A DNA stretch of 36,654 bases from an uncultured Bacteroidota bacterium (GCA_902560025.1 CACEKL010000007.1:1-36654); one strand, 5' to 3'; numbered from the stretch's first letter, positions 9,901 through 20,493 are shown. Translations and numbers: made by a program. The notes: generated from the letters alone by a model not told the origin.

Positions 9901-10057
9901 TAGTCCTACAGACCAAGACATTAATGTAAAAAATGAATTAATTGAAAAGGTTAATAAGCAATTGGAAATATATGACACTATTATTTCTAACGATATACCA
10001 AGTTTTAATTCAAGCTTTAAGAAACTTGAGTTAGATTATTTAAATGTTTCTATGTAA
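6935..10057 (+). CDS. Secreted sortilin/VPS10-like BNR-repeat beta-propeller protein
   Basis: A 1040-residue exported protein of the large Bacteroidota family usually labelled glycosyl hydrolase or sortilin-like. The ATG at 6935 gives a clear signal peptide, MTLKKILNLITIF...LYSQ; an upstream in-frame TTG at 6893 has no support. From about residue 45 to 745 there are many BNR/Asp-box repeats, for example GGVWKTEDGGKTYENI, GVYKSVDGGLTWKKV, GVYRSDDGGENW and GMYISFDKGNSWNKF, typical of one or two large beta-propellers. The last 300 residues are an Ig-like segment with VVWNMKYPGAK-type strands followed by a helical region. Catalytic residues cannot be assigned, so hydrolase activity is not established. 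The gene is 36 bases upstream of the GT117 gene and probably co-transcribed with it. Confidence 0.85.
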   Translation: MTLKKILNLITIFCITILLSNTNLYSQKKSKNSITFDQALHESVEYREIGPFRGGRSAAVVGVTGQPDLYYFGATGGGVWKTEDGGKTYENISDGFFGGSIGSIAVASNDSNVIYVGGGEVTIRGNVSSGYGVFKSVDAGKTWKFSGLPNSRHIPRIVIDPNDNNIVYAAVLGNIYKPTNDRGVYKSVDGGLTWKKVLFANNLSGAFEIVMDPNNPRILYASTWRVQRTSHSLSSGGEGSDLWKSVDSGESWIKISKNNGFPTGTIGVIGVTVSPVNSERVWAIVENQEKGGVYRSDDGGENWLYTNSSRSLRQRAWYYSKIYADTQDIDGVYVMNVAYHFSDDGGKTFKSSYAPHGDHHDLWIAPEDNSRMIIADDGGAQVTYDKGKTWSTYYNQPTAQYYRVTTDNSFPYRIYVAQQDNSTQRVRHRSLGYSISDNDWESTAGGESGHIAIDPNNNEIVYGGSYLGFLERRNHEKNTSRVINVWPITTLGEGAEAMKYRFNWNFPIAFSKHDSSKLYTFSNHVHLSTDEGQSWETISPDLTRNDKTKLVSSGGPITQDNTGVEYYATLFAVDESPIQEGLIWVGSDDGLIHLTKDGGNTWENVTPKKMPDWMMINSIDASSFDTGTAYIAGTRYKLGDFTPYLYVTEDYGKNWKLITSGIESEHFTRVVRSDKVNKNILYAGTETGMYISFDKGNSWNKFQKNLPIVPITDLTIKDNSLIVATQGRSIWILDDLTVLHQLSQSSDEAKLYKPKDSYRMRGGGGMKSLTAGTNLPNGVIVHYYLPSFDKENDEVKLSIHSNDGELIKEFSNKSKENSMKVKQGGNSFVWNMKYPGAKRLDKMVLWGADFSGAKAVPGDYIVKLSTNGEELSKDFTILKDPTSEGSIDDIKAQFDFVNEINAVVDKAHKAIINIRKIKNDLKKFQSEYSDNELTKDLVEESKSISSSLDKVENELYQTKNQSNQDPLNYGVKLTNNLGNLNSAFRSGDFSPTDQDINVKNELIEKVNKQLEIYDTIISNDIPSFNSSFKKLELDYLNVSM

Positions 10058-10093
10058 CTAAATTAACCTGAACTTAAATTAATTAATCTAATA

Positions 10094-13000
10094 ATGTCCG
10101 AAACTAAGTTTCGAAAAATTAACAATATAGCAGGTTGGATTCTGTTTTCGGTTGCCCTATTTACATATGGATTAACTGTAGAGCCAACTGCTAGCTATTG
10201 GGATGCAGGTGAATATATTTCAACTTCTGCAAAGCTTCAGATTGGTCATCCACCTGGAGCTCCTTTTCATCAAATGATGGGTGCAATTTTTTCATTATTT
10301 GCCCCAAGCAATGAGTTAATAGCACTTGCAGTAAATTTTTTATCAGTAGTATCTAGTGCATTTGTAATATTATTCTTATTCTGGTCAACAACCTTGATTT
10401 TAAATAAAATTTTCAAGGAGAATGAATTCAAGAATTCATGGGCTATAATTTTAAGTGCATCAATTGGTGCATTAGCATTTACTTTTTCTGATAGCTTCTG
10501 GTTTAATGCAGTTGAAACTGAGGTATATGCATTAGCTATGCTTTTTCTCTCTTCAACTTTTTGGGCTGGATTGAGATGGGATAAAGACTTTGAAAATGAA
10601 AGAGGTGATAAATGGTTATTACTAATTTCATTTTTAATTGGTTTATCATTCGGCGTTCACTTTATGGCTATACTAACAATACCAGCTATTGGAATGATAT
10701 ACTATTTTAGAAAATATAAAGATGTTTCTTTAAAGGGTTTCTTGTTAGCTAACATAATATCTGTATCAGTACTACTGTTTATTTTTAAACTGCTATTACC
10801 CTCAACTTTATCGATTTTTGGTCAACTAGAAGTTTTCTTTGTAAACTCATTTGGGTTACCATTTAACTCCGGAACAATAATTGCCGGTCTATTAATGATT
10901 GTAATATTTTATAGGGGATTGTCATATACTCGATCGAAAGGAATGGTTCAATTCAATACTCTTTTTTTATGTGTACTATTTGTGTTTATCGGGTTTTCAT
11001 CATGGTTAATGATACCGATAAGATCTAATGCCAAAACTGTAATCAACGAGAATTCACCATCCGATGCAAGAACACTTTTAGCATATTACAGGCTAGAGCA
11101 GTATCCAAAAACTTATCTTTTTTATGGACCAATGTTCTCTGATATATATGCGCCCCAAGACGACAAAGAACCATATGTTGATGGAAAACCAAAATACGAA
11201 AGAGATTATATTACAGGAAGGTATAAGGTTGTAAATTATTGGGAGGATTCTGAGATAAATTCAAATTCAAAACATAGAGGTTTGATTCCAAGGTTATGGA
11301 GCTCTAATCATGCAGCAAACTATATGAACTTTACTAATCCTTTAAAGTTTGAGATTCTAGATAGGTATAAAAATGAACAGGTAATTGTCGAAAGTGTAAA
11401 TGAGTTTCTTAATAGAGAGTTACAAGGTGAAGTTGATGGTGATGATTACAATGAGTTCTTTAGATCTTTAGGCCCTTATCTTAATATTAGTAAACCTACC
11501 CTTTTTGATAACCTAAGTTTTCTTTTTTCCTATCAGATAAATTACATGTATTGGCGATATTTCATGTGGAATTTTGCAGGTAGACAAAATGATATTCAAG
11601 GTGATTATTCAATAATGAATGGAAATTGGATAAGTGGTATTAAGTTTATTGATGAGTTAAGAATTGGGAATCAAGATTCAATAGATCAGGATCAGAAAAA
11701 TAATAAAGCAAGAAATACTTATTTTTTCCTACCACTAATACTTGGAATTATTGGACTAATGTTCTGCTATAAGTATGATATAAAATCCTTCTGGACATTA
11801 TTACTACTATTCTTGTTTACTGGTCTTGCATTAAAGTTTTATTTAAATGAAAGACCTTTTGAGCCAAGAGAAAGAGATTACGCTCTAGTTGGATCTTTCT
11901 ATGTTTTCTCCATTTGGATAGGTATGGGGTATGCAGCAATTTCATATTATTTGAAAAAATATAATAGTAAACTTTTACAAGGAGGTATTTACTCGTTGTG
12001 TTTATTGTCGGTTCCTTTATTAATGGCAAGTAATAATTGGGATGATCATGATAGATCAGATAGATATACTGCTCAATCTCTAGCAAGAGCTTACCTGCAG
12101 TCAATTGATGAGGACAAGGATGCAATGATTTTTACAATTGGTGATAATGACACTTTTGCTTTATGGTATGCACAAGAAATTGAAGAATTTAGAACTGATA
12201 TTAGGACAATTAATACATCTCTGTTAGCAACTGACTGGTATATTGATCAGATGAAAAGAAGAGCATATGAAAGTAGTCCTATACCATCACAAATGGAACA
12301 TGAAAATTATGCATTTGGTATAAGAGATTATATAAGATATGAGAATCTGCTTGACTCTATAAGATGGGATATTGGAGACTTTGTTGACTGGGTTGCAAGC
12401 GATAATCCAAGAACTAAATATAGGAACTTAATAACTCAAGCAGGTGGTGATACCAGCGATTATCCAGAGAATGCGCTTGAAACTGTTTTTTATCCGACAA
12501 ATAAAATTAGACTTCCTGTTAATAAAGAGAATGTAATAGAAAGTGGAATTGTGAATAAAGAAGATGAAGATCTTATAGTTGATTATATTGATATTGACCT
12601 TCCTGAGTCTATTATAACAAAAAATCAAATTTTAATGCTAGATATTCTTGCGAATAATGATTGGAAAAGGCCAATATATTTTACCGGAGGTAGTTATGAG
12701 GATTCTGAATATATATGGATGAAAGATTATCTTCAACTAGATGGCCTAGTATATAAATTAGTTCCAATTAGGACACCTATTGATAGAAGCAACCCATATG
12801 AAATGGGGAGAGTTGATTCTGATCTAATGTATGATATTGTAAAAAAATGGTCATGGGGTAACTCTGAAAGTACTGAGATTTATCACGACCCAGAGACTAG
12901 AAAAAATAGTATTTCATTTAGAAGTAATTTATCAAGATTATCAGAGGCTCTAATTCTAGAAGAGCAATATGATAGAGCAGAAGAGATAATAGATCTTGCA

Positions 13001-13606
13001 TTTGAAAAAATGCCAATTGATTTTTATGGATACTATAGTTTATGGACTCCTTTCATAGAGGGATATTACAAAATTGATAGAGATTTAAAAGCACAGGATG
13101 TAGTAAAAAAGATCTCTTTAAAATATTCTGACAGATTAAATTATTATTCGTCTCTTGAAATTTTTAACCAATACAATGTTGGTGAGGAGATAATATCTGA
13201 CATTGAGAGATATAGAAATCTTATAGAAACTATGTTAGTTTTTGATACAAGTGAAGTAACTGTTGAAGAAATAAAAAGGTTTATTTCTAGTTCTGAGAAA
13301 TTTAACTTTATATATGGTGAGTTTGATTATTATATGTCAGTATCCGATTTTATTGTTTCTCTTGTAAAGTCTAATGAGCTTGAATATTCAAAACAGATTA
13401 TTGATAAAATAGAAGATTTTTTAATTAGAAGAGTTTCAGTTTTTTCAAATCTAGATGAGGATGAACAAATTTTTTACATCGAGGGAATTACTTCTGATAT
13501 TAATAATTATAGTAATATCATAAATAGCATAGAGCTATTTAATAGAGAGTTATATGAAAATTATAAAAAGAATCTTGATGAGCTGTTGAAAAATATTGTA
13601 GAATAA
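10094..13606 (+). CDS. GT117 / DUF2723 (TMEM260-type) membrane glycosyltransferase
   Basis: A 1170-residue polytopic membrane protein. The N-terminal 620 residues carry about a dozen hydrophobic helices. A short loop after the first helix holds YWDAGEYISTSAKLQIGHPPG, the hallmark of this family, with acidic residues placed as in GT-C glycosyltransferases. A large soluble C-terminal part follows, including GDNDTFALWYAQEI and DWKRPIYFTGGS motifs and a helical repeat-like tail. Family knowledge: the animal relative TMEM260 is an O-mannosyltransferase, and Bacteroidota members are annotated as glycosyltransferase family 117. The bacterial donor and target are not known to me; protein O-glycosylation or cell-envelope glycan assembly is inference. 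It probably shares a transcript with the secreted propeller protein just upstream. Confidence 0.85.
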   Translation: MSETKFRKINNIAGWILFSVALFTYGLTVEPTASYWDAGEYISTSAKLQIGHPPGAPFHQMMGAIFSLFAPSNELIALAVNFLSVVSSAFVILFLFWSTTLILNKIFKENEFKNSWAIILSASIGALAFTFSDSFWFNAVETEVYALAMLFLSSTFWAGLRWDKDFENERGDKWLLLISFLIGLSFGVHFMAILTIPAIGMIYYFRKYKDVSLKGFLLANIISVSVLLFIFKLLLPSTLSIFGQLEVFFVNSFGLPFNSGTIIAGLLMIVIFYRGLSYTRSKGMVQFNTLFLCVLFVFIGFSSWLMIPIRSNAKTVINENSPSDARTLLAYYRLEQYPKTYLFYGPMFSDIYAPQDDKEPYVDGKPKYERDYITGRYKVVNYWEDSEINSNSKHRGLIPRLWSSNHAANYMNFTNPLKFEILDRYKNEQVIVESVNEFLNRELQGEVDGDDYNEFFRSLGPYLNISKPTLFDNLSFLFSYQINYMYWRYFMWNFAGRQNDIQGDYSIMNGNWISGIKFIDELRIGNQDSIDQDQKNNKARNTYFFLPLILGIIGLMFCYKYDIKSFWTLLLLFLFTGLALKFYLNERPFEPRERDYALVGSFYVFSIWIGMGYAAISYYLKKYNSKLLQGGIYSLCLLSVPLLMASNNWDDHDRSDRYTAQSLARAYLQSIDEDKDAMIFTIGDNDTFALWYAQEIEEFRTDIRTINTSLLATDWYIDQMKRRAYESSPIPSQMEHENYAFGIRDYIRYENLLDSIRWDIGDFVDWVASDNPRTKYRNLITQAGGDTSDYPENALETVFYPTNKIRLPVNKENVIESGIVNKEDEDLIVDYIDIDLPESIITKNQILMLDILANNDWKRPIYFTGGSYEDSEYIWMKDYLQLDGLVYKLVPIRTPIDRSNPYEMGRVDSDLMYDIVKKWSWGNSESTEIYHDPETRKNSISFRSNLSRLSEALILEEQYDRAEEIIDLAFEKMPIDFYGYYSLWTPFIEGYYKIDRDLKAQDVVKKISLKYSDRLNYYSSLEIFNQYNVGEEIISDIERYRNLIETMLVFDTSEVTVEEIKRFISSSEKFNFIYGEFDYYMSVSDFIVSLVKSNELEYSKQIIDKIEDFLIRRVSVFSNLDEDEQIFYIEGITSDINNYSNIINSIELFNRELYENYKKNLDELLKNIVE

Positions 13607-13610
13607 AAAG

Positions 13611-13666
13611 AGCTTAACTAATTAACAAACATAAATTCAACAAAATATTCATTCCTTAGTTAAGCT
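13611..13666. terminator. 11-bp inverted repeat between the GT117 gene and the thioredoxin-like gene
   Basis: AGCTTAACTAA at 13611-13621 pairs perfectly with TTAGTTAAGCT at 13656-13666, with a 34-base loop. Read on the minus strand the second arm is followed by CTTTTTATT, as in an intrinsic terminator for the thioredoxin-like gene; the first arm overlaps its last codons and stop. The long loop makes it a weak terminator candidate. The loop holds one copy of the 21-bp direct repeat. Confidence 0.4.
13628..13648 (+). repeat. 21-bp direct repeat, copy 1
   Basis: These 21 bases are identical to 14193-14213. This copy lies in the loop of the inverted repeat at 13611-13666; the other copy is the untranslated leader of the lipoprotein gene. 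The two copies bracket the thioredoxin-like gene. Confidence 0.85.
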
Positions 13667-13955
13667 GGTCTTTCATTAAACTTATTAAAGTATTTGCATC
13701 TTGGTCTCCACTTTGTCTCCATACCATTTCACCATACTTATAAATCATTAAAGTAGGAATAACTTTAACTCTTAATGCCTCTGATAGTTTAATATTTTTT
13801 TCAGTATTTATTTTAATTACTTTACCCTTATCACCAAGTGCAGCAGCAACATCTTTTAGAACAGGATGAAGTGATGTTGATATTTCATCCAGCTCGCTAA
13901 AAAAAACCAAAAGCAAAGGTTTTTTTTCATCTAAAAGCTCACCAAACTTGGACAT
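13656..13955 (-). CDS. Thioredoxin-fold protein lacking active-site cysteines
   Basis: A 99-residue cytoplasmic protein with thioredoxin-fold order. A helix and the strand PLLLVFFSE lead into the position of the usual WCGPC, which here reads SELDEIS. A strand KVIKINTEKN follows, and then the conserved cis-proline loop VIPTLMIYKYGE. There is no cysteine anywhere in the protein, so disulphide chemistry is impossible. Related small cysteine-less thioredoxins occur in Flavobacteriia and may serve as binding or chaperone modules. It is divergent from the lipoprotein gene at 14219 and convergent with the GT117 gene. The ATG at 13955 is the only good start. Its function is unknown. Confidence 0.8.
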   Translation of the reverse strand: MSKFGELLDEKKPLLLVFFSELDEISTSLHPVLKDVAAALGDKGKVIKINTEKNIKLSEALRVKVIPTLMIYKYGEMVWRQSGDQDANTLISLMKDQLN

Positions 13956-14091
13956 AAAATTTAGTTTTAAGGCGAAATTATAACTTTTTTCTATTTAAAT
14001 CCAAATATTAATTAACCCTATTATTTTTTTGATGTTTACAACTCAATGGTAATCTTTAAAAAAAGAGACTTATTTAATAGGATTAAGAACA

Positions 14092-14155
14092 TAACATTAA
14101 GTTAATATTTGAAACTAAGAATTAACATTTAGTAAAGGTTTTATTAATTCTTAAT
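14092..14155 (+). promoter_or_regulatory. Candidate Pho-box-like repeats upstream of the lipoprotein gene
   Basis: TAACATTAAGT at 14092 is followed 11 bases later by TAATATTTGAA. A second phased set begins with AAAC at 14112, TAACATTTAGT at 14123, AAAGGTTTTAT at 14134 and TAATTCTTAAT at 14145. The 11-bp period and 7+4 layout resemble PhoB direct repeats and match the clearer array at 20428-20493. The last unit ends about 25 bases before the -7 box at 14181, where an activator would contact RNA polymerase. Confidence 0.45.
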
Positions 14156-14180
14156 TTAAAATAACTCTGATATAAAAAAA

Positions 14181-14188
14181 TACATTTG
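14181..14188 (+). promoter_or_regulatory. Candidate -7 box of the lipoprotein gene
   Basis: TACATTTG matches TAnnTTTG. The ATG is 30 bases after it. No -33 TTG is visible at the expected place, which fits an activator-dependent promoter using the upstream TAAC repeats. Confidence 0.5.
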
Positions 14189-14192
14189 TGTC

Positions 14193-14213
14193 AACATAAA
14201 TTCAACAAAATAT
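14193..14213 (+). repeat. 21-bp direct repeat, copy 2 (lipoprotein mRNA leader)
   Basis: Identical to 13628-13648. It occupies almost the whole predicted untranslated leader between the -7 box and the ATG at 14219. Confidence 0.85.
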
Positions 14214-14218
14214 ATATT

Positions 14219-15523
14219 ATGAAAAATAAAATTTATTCTTTAATTGCTGCTTCAGGAATTTTTTTAATCTCGTGTGAAAAAGATCCAGAAACAGTTTATG
14301 AAACAATTACAGTAACTGAAACTGTAGTTGTGACTGAAACTGAAACTGTAACAGTTGAGGTTCCTACTACTACTGTTCCAGAAACTGAAACAGTAGGTGG
14401 AGGTGGAATCTTCTTTATCGATGATTCTCAAATATGGACTAATGATAGAATTTGGATCATGAATGGTAAAGTAGTTGTGAGAGATGGTGGTGTTCTTACT
14501 ATCGAGGAAGGTACAATCGTTAAAGCAGAAGATGGTCAAGGAGTTGATGCAACTGCGCTTGTTATAGCTAAGGGTGGTACTTTATTTGCTAATGGTACTG
14601 CTTCAAATCCAATAGTCTTTACAGACAAAGCTGATCAGCTATCATATTCTAATACAGATAGAATTAGTCCTAATAGGGTTGCTACTGATACAGGTAAATG
14701 GGGTGGTGTAATAATGCTAGGTCAAGCTACAGTCGGAGAAGACGGTGGTGAAGACGACATTGAAGGAATTGCAACAGGGTATGAATGGACTAAATATGGA
14801 GGCTCATTAGATGCTGATTCATCTGGATCTCTAAATTATGTTTCAATTAGACATAGTGGAACTGCATTAGGAAACGGGGATGAAATCCAAGGTTTAACCC
14901 TAGGTGGAGTTGGTTCAGGAACCACTGTAACTAACATTGAAATTGTTGGAAGTGATGACGATGGAATAGAAATATTTGGTGGAACTGTTAACGTAACAAA
15001 TTTAACTATATGGGCTCAAAGTGATGATGCAGTGGATTTAGATGAGGGATATGCAGGTACAATTGATAATGTTGCTGTTCAGATGAAAGCTTCTGGTGAT
15101 AATATTTTTGAAATTGACGGTACAGAAGATAGTACTGATGAAAGAGATGGTCAATTTACTGTTAAAAATGTAACCTTTATAGGAGTTGCTGGTAATACTG
15201 AGAAAACTGATCAGCTTGGTCATTGGAAATCAGATGCTACAGGAACTACAGAAAACGTTTTATATACAACAATGGATGGGCAAACCATTGAGGGCATTGA
15301 CTCTGACACATATGATGCCAGCGCAACAGAAAATGCAGTTAATAAACTAATTTTCAAAAACTTTCAATTTGCAACTACTAGTACTTTAGCATCAATACTT
15401 GCTAACACATCAAGTACAACAGGAGATGCTCCAGGATGGGCATCAGTAGTTTCAACTGGAACAGTTGGTGCTGATACATCAGTAATGTCATGGACAATGT
15501 GGTACAAGCTTACTCAACAATAG
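14219..15523 (+). CDS. Acidic beta-helix surface lipoprotein paired with a TonB receptor
   Basis: A 434-residue lipoprotein. The ATG at 14219 gives a lipoprotein signal ending in LISC with the acylated cysteine at residue 19; an upstream TTG at 14186 coincides with the -7 box and is rejected. Residues 24-55 are a Val/Thr/Glu linker built from repeated VTET units. The rest is a Gly/Asp-rich repetitive domain, with segments such as DDDGIEIFGG and SDDAVDLDEG, that I read as a right-handed parallel beta-helix. Similar Bacteroidota proteins, sometimes misnamed multidrug transporters, sit beside TonB-dependent receptors. With a TonB receptor and a PiT phosphate transporter downstream, a role in capturing a phosphorus-containing substrate at the cell surface is a reasonable inference. 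The ligand is not known. Confidence 0.75.
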   Translation: MKNKIYSLIAASGIFLISCEKDPETVYETITVTETVVVTETETVTVEVPTTTVPETETVGGGGIFFIDDSQIWTNDRIWIMNGKVVVRDGGVLTIEEGTIVKAEDGQGVDATALVIAKGGTLFANGTASNPIVFTDKADQLSYSNTDRISPNRVATDTGKWGGVIMLGQATVGEDGGEDDIEGIATGYEWTKYGGSLDADSSGSLNYVSIRHSGTALGNGDEIQGLTLGGVGSGTTVTNIEIVGSDDDGIEIFGGTVNVTNLTIWAQSDDAVDLDEGYAGTIDNVAVQMKASGDNIFEIDGTEDSTDERDGQFTVKNVTFIGVAGNTEKTDQLGHWKSDATGTTENVLYTTMDGQTIEGIDSDTYDASATENAVNKLIFKNFQFATTSTLASILANTSSTTGDAPGWASVVSTGTVGADTSVMSWTMWYKLTQQ

Positions 15524-15556
15524 TTGATTGAGAACCATAAACTAAAATAGTATTCT

Positions 15557-15586
15557 AAAATGCCCGTTTTTAGCGGGCATTTTTTT
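15557..15586 (+). terminator. Strong intrinsic terminator after the lipoprotein gene
   Basis: AAAATGCCCG at 15557-15566 pairs with CGGGCATTTT starting at 15574 around a seven-base loop, and the stem runs into a six-T tract. It is the clearest terminator in the window. It lies between the lipoprotein and its receptor gene, so receptor expression would depend on read-through or on a promoter I cannot find. Confidence 0.9.
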
Positions 15587-15589
15587 ATG

Positions 15590-18438
<2,849 letters not shown>

Positions 18439-18455
18439 ATTTGTAAAAAAAGAAT

Positions 18456-20063
18456 TTGGAAGGAGCTTACTTATTTATAATTGGCATTATCATTTTTCTT
18501 GCAGTAAGTGACCTAATTGTTGGTGTTAGTAATGATGCTGTAAATTTTCTAAACTCTGCTATTGGCTCTAAAGTAATTTCATTCAGGAATATTATGATCC
18601 TTGCAAGTCTTGGTGTCGCCATTGGAGCTCTGTCCTCAAGTGGAATGATGGAAATTGCAAGAAAAGGAATATTTAACCCAGAGGCTTTTTTTTTCAGTGA
18701 TATTATTATAATCTTTTTATCTGTTATGATAACTGATATTCTAATATTAGACTTATTCAACTCATGGGGTCTACCAACTTCTACAACTGTATCAATTGTT
18801 TTTGAATTATTAGGTGCAGCTGTTGTTATGTCAATAATTAAAATAGTGGATGCAGATGCCAGCCTAATAGAAATTGAAAATTATATTAATGTGCAAAAAG
18901 CGACAGAAATAGTAATTGGGATTCTATTATCTGTATTTATTGCTTTTTCAATTGGCGCAATAATTCAATGGATATCAAGAGTAATATTAACTTTTGATTT
19001 TGAGTCTAAAAGTATACTCCTTAATTCTATTTTTGGATCATTATCATTTACATCAATAATTAATTTTATTCTAATTAAAGGAATTAAGGGCACTCCTTAC
19101 TCATCTGAAACCTTTTCAATTTTGGATGACTTAACTATTAATGAATTTATAGATTCTAATATCTTTCTTTTTTGGATCATAAGCTTGATATTTTGGTATA
19201 TTTTATCAATGATAGCTATTTATGCCTTCAAAGTAGATATATATAAGATTATTATTGGTGTTGGAACTTTTTCTCTTGCTCTTGCATTTGCTGGAAATGA
19301 TTTAGTAAATTTTATTGGAGTCCCTATAGCTGCACTTGAATCATTTCAATCATGGTCTTTATCTTCAGTAAGTGCATCTGATTTTGCAATGACATCATTA
19401 TCTGAAAAAGTTAGTACTAAGCCTCTTTATCTTTTTATATCTGGTCTTATTATGGTAGTAACTTTATGGTTTTCATCTAAAGCTAAAAACGTAGTTAAAA
19501 CAAGTTTAGATTTATCAAACCAAAATGAAATAGATGAAAGATTTAAAGCAAATCTTATTGGAAAAGCCTTAGTTAGCTTAGGTATATCCTTAAATAAATT
19601 TTTGAAAATAATCCTTCCAAAAAATTTCCTTATTCAGATTAATAATTCCTTTAAATTAAAAGATAATTATAATCTTACAGACTCAATAGATGGTATTAGG
19701 CCATCATTTGATAAATTAAGAGCAAGTCTAAATCTAGTTATTGCTGCAATTTTAATTTCTATTGCCACTTCATACAAGTTACCATTATCAACTACTTATG
19801 TAACATTCATGGTAGCAATGGGAACATCATTGTCTGATAGAGCCTGGAGTTCAGAGAGTGCTATTTATAGAGTATCTGGAGTAGTAAGTGTCATTGGAGG
19901 ATGGTTCCTAACAGCATTGTCAGCTTTTATAATATGCGGACTAATAGTATTTGTAATAAACTTACTTAAGTTAGTTGGAGTAATAATAATACTCTTGTTT
20001 GTAATCATTATAATAATAAATAATCACAGAAAATTTAAGAAAAAGGGAGAAATTGAAATCTAA
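18456..20063 (+). CDS. pit: PiT-family inorganic phosphate transporter
   Basis: A polytopic inner-membrane symporter for inorganic phosphate, 535 residues. The two PiT signature repeats are visible: GVSNDAVNFLNSAIGSKV near the N-terminus, and AFAGNDLVNFIGVPIAAL near residue 285. The flanking LPTSTTVSIV and LPLSTTYVTFMVAMG motifs are also present. About 11 hydrophobic helices can be seen. The start is a TTG at 18456: an in-frame stop lies 10 bases upstream, there is no ATG nearby, and the resulting N-terminus MEGAYLF...DLIVGVSNDAVNF aligns with the family. It is 17 bases from the TonB receptor gene and surely co-transcribed. Its stop overlaps the stop of the convergent gene by four bases (CTAA). 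Confidence 0.93.
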   Translation: MEGAYLFIIGIIIFLAVSDLIVGVSNDAVNFLNSAIGSKVISFRNIMILASLGVAIGALSSSGMMEIARKGIFNPEAFFFSDIIIIFLSVMITDILILDLFNSWGLPTSTTVSIVFELLGAAVVMSIIKIVDADASLIEIENYINVQKATEIVIGILLSVFIAFSIGAIIQWISRVILTFDFESKSILLNSIFGSLSFTSIINFILIKGIKGTPYSSETFSILDDLTINEFIDSNIFLFWIISLIFWYILSMIAIYAFKVDIYKIIIGVGTFSLALAFAGNDLVNFIGVPIAALESFQSWSLSSVSASDFAMTSLSEKVSTKPLYLFISGLIMVVTLWFSSKAKNVVKTSLDLSNQNEIDERFKANLIGKALVSLGISLNKFLKIILPKNFLIQINNSFKLKDNYNLTDSIDGIRPSFDKLRASLNLVIAAILISIATSYKLPLSTTYVTFMVAMGTSLSDRAWSSESAIYRVSGVVSVIGGWFLTALSAFIICGLIVFVINLLKLVGVIIILLFVIIIIINNHRKFKKKGEIEI

Positions 20064-20413
20064 TCTTTATCAATTGTTGCAATAGTTGCAGGTGTATCCC
20101 AGTCTAAAACTTTTACTACATTATTATCTACAAAATCAACTTCACGAATTTTTCCTTCATTCCAAAAGAACCATTTACCAGTTTTTTTCCCTTTATCGTA
20201 TTGACCAGATACTGCCTTTCTTCCATCTTTGTAAAAACTAGACCACTCACCATGAAGCTTTTTATTTTTTATAAATCCTTGCTGAAGAATATTTCCAGCC
20301 TCATTATAGTAGACCACTTTAAAAGTGTTAATTCCTTCTTCAGTAACAATTTTCTTTTCCTGCGCACTCAAACTAGTAATGGAGAGTGCAAAAAACATCA
20401 ATATAATTCTCAT
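20060..20413 (-). CDS. Secreted MORN/YwqK-like repeat protein
   Basis: A 117-residue exported protein. The signal peptide MRIILMFFALSITSLSAQ precedes repeats of the YwqK/MORN type: YYNEAGNILQQGFIKNKKLHGEWSSFYKDGRKAVSGQYDKGKKTGKWFFWNEGKIREVDF, here about three units in residues 34-95. Such repeats form beta-meanders. Database names call this family a YwqK antitoxin, but nothing here suggests a toxin partner. An AAGGA stands four bases before the ATG at 20413. The promoter region carries the best 11-bp phased TAAC array in the window, so phosphate-starvation control together with the neighbouring PiT operon is likely. Molecular function is unknown. Confidence 0.75.
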   Translation of the reverse strand: MRIILMFFALSITSLSAQEKKIVTEEGINTFKVVYYNEAGNILQQGFIKNKKLHGEWSSFYKDGRKAVSGQYDKGKKTGKWFFWNEGKIREVDFVDNNVVKVLDWDTPATIATIDKD

Positions 20414-20427
20414 AATCCTTAGTTTTA

Positions 20428-20493
20428 TAACATAAAGTTAACTATAAATTAACAAATAGCAAACTTTTACATAACATTAAATTAACATTAGGA
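20428..20493. promoter_or_regulatory. Pho-box-like array: six 11-bp phased TAAC units
   Basis: Starting at 20428, 20439, 20450, 20461, 20472 and 20483 the units read TAACATAAAGT, TAACTATAAAT, TAACAAATAGC, AAACTTTTACA, TAACATTAAAT and TAACATTAGGA. Five of the six begin TAAC in exact 11-bp register. E. coli PhoB boxes have the same geometry (7-bp direct repeat plus 4-bp spacer). The array lies upstream of the minus-strand gene starting at 20413. Binding by a PhoB-type regulator is inference. Confidence 0.65.

Noticed and set aside
11817..12125. 102-codon open frame opposite the GT117 gene
   Set aside because: Composition is that of a reverse-frame shadow; the plus strand carries conserved family motifs.
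14264..14539. 91-codon Ser/Asn/Cys-rich open frame opposite the lipoprotein
   Set aside because: It arises from the repetitive VTET-coding DNA read backwards; no start signal or family resemblance.
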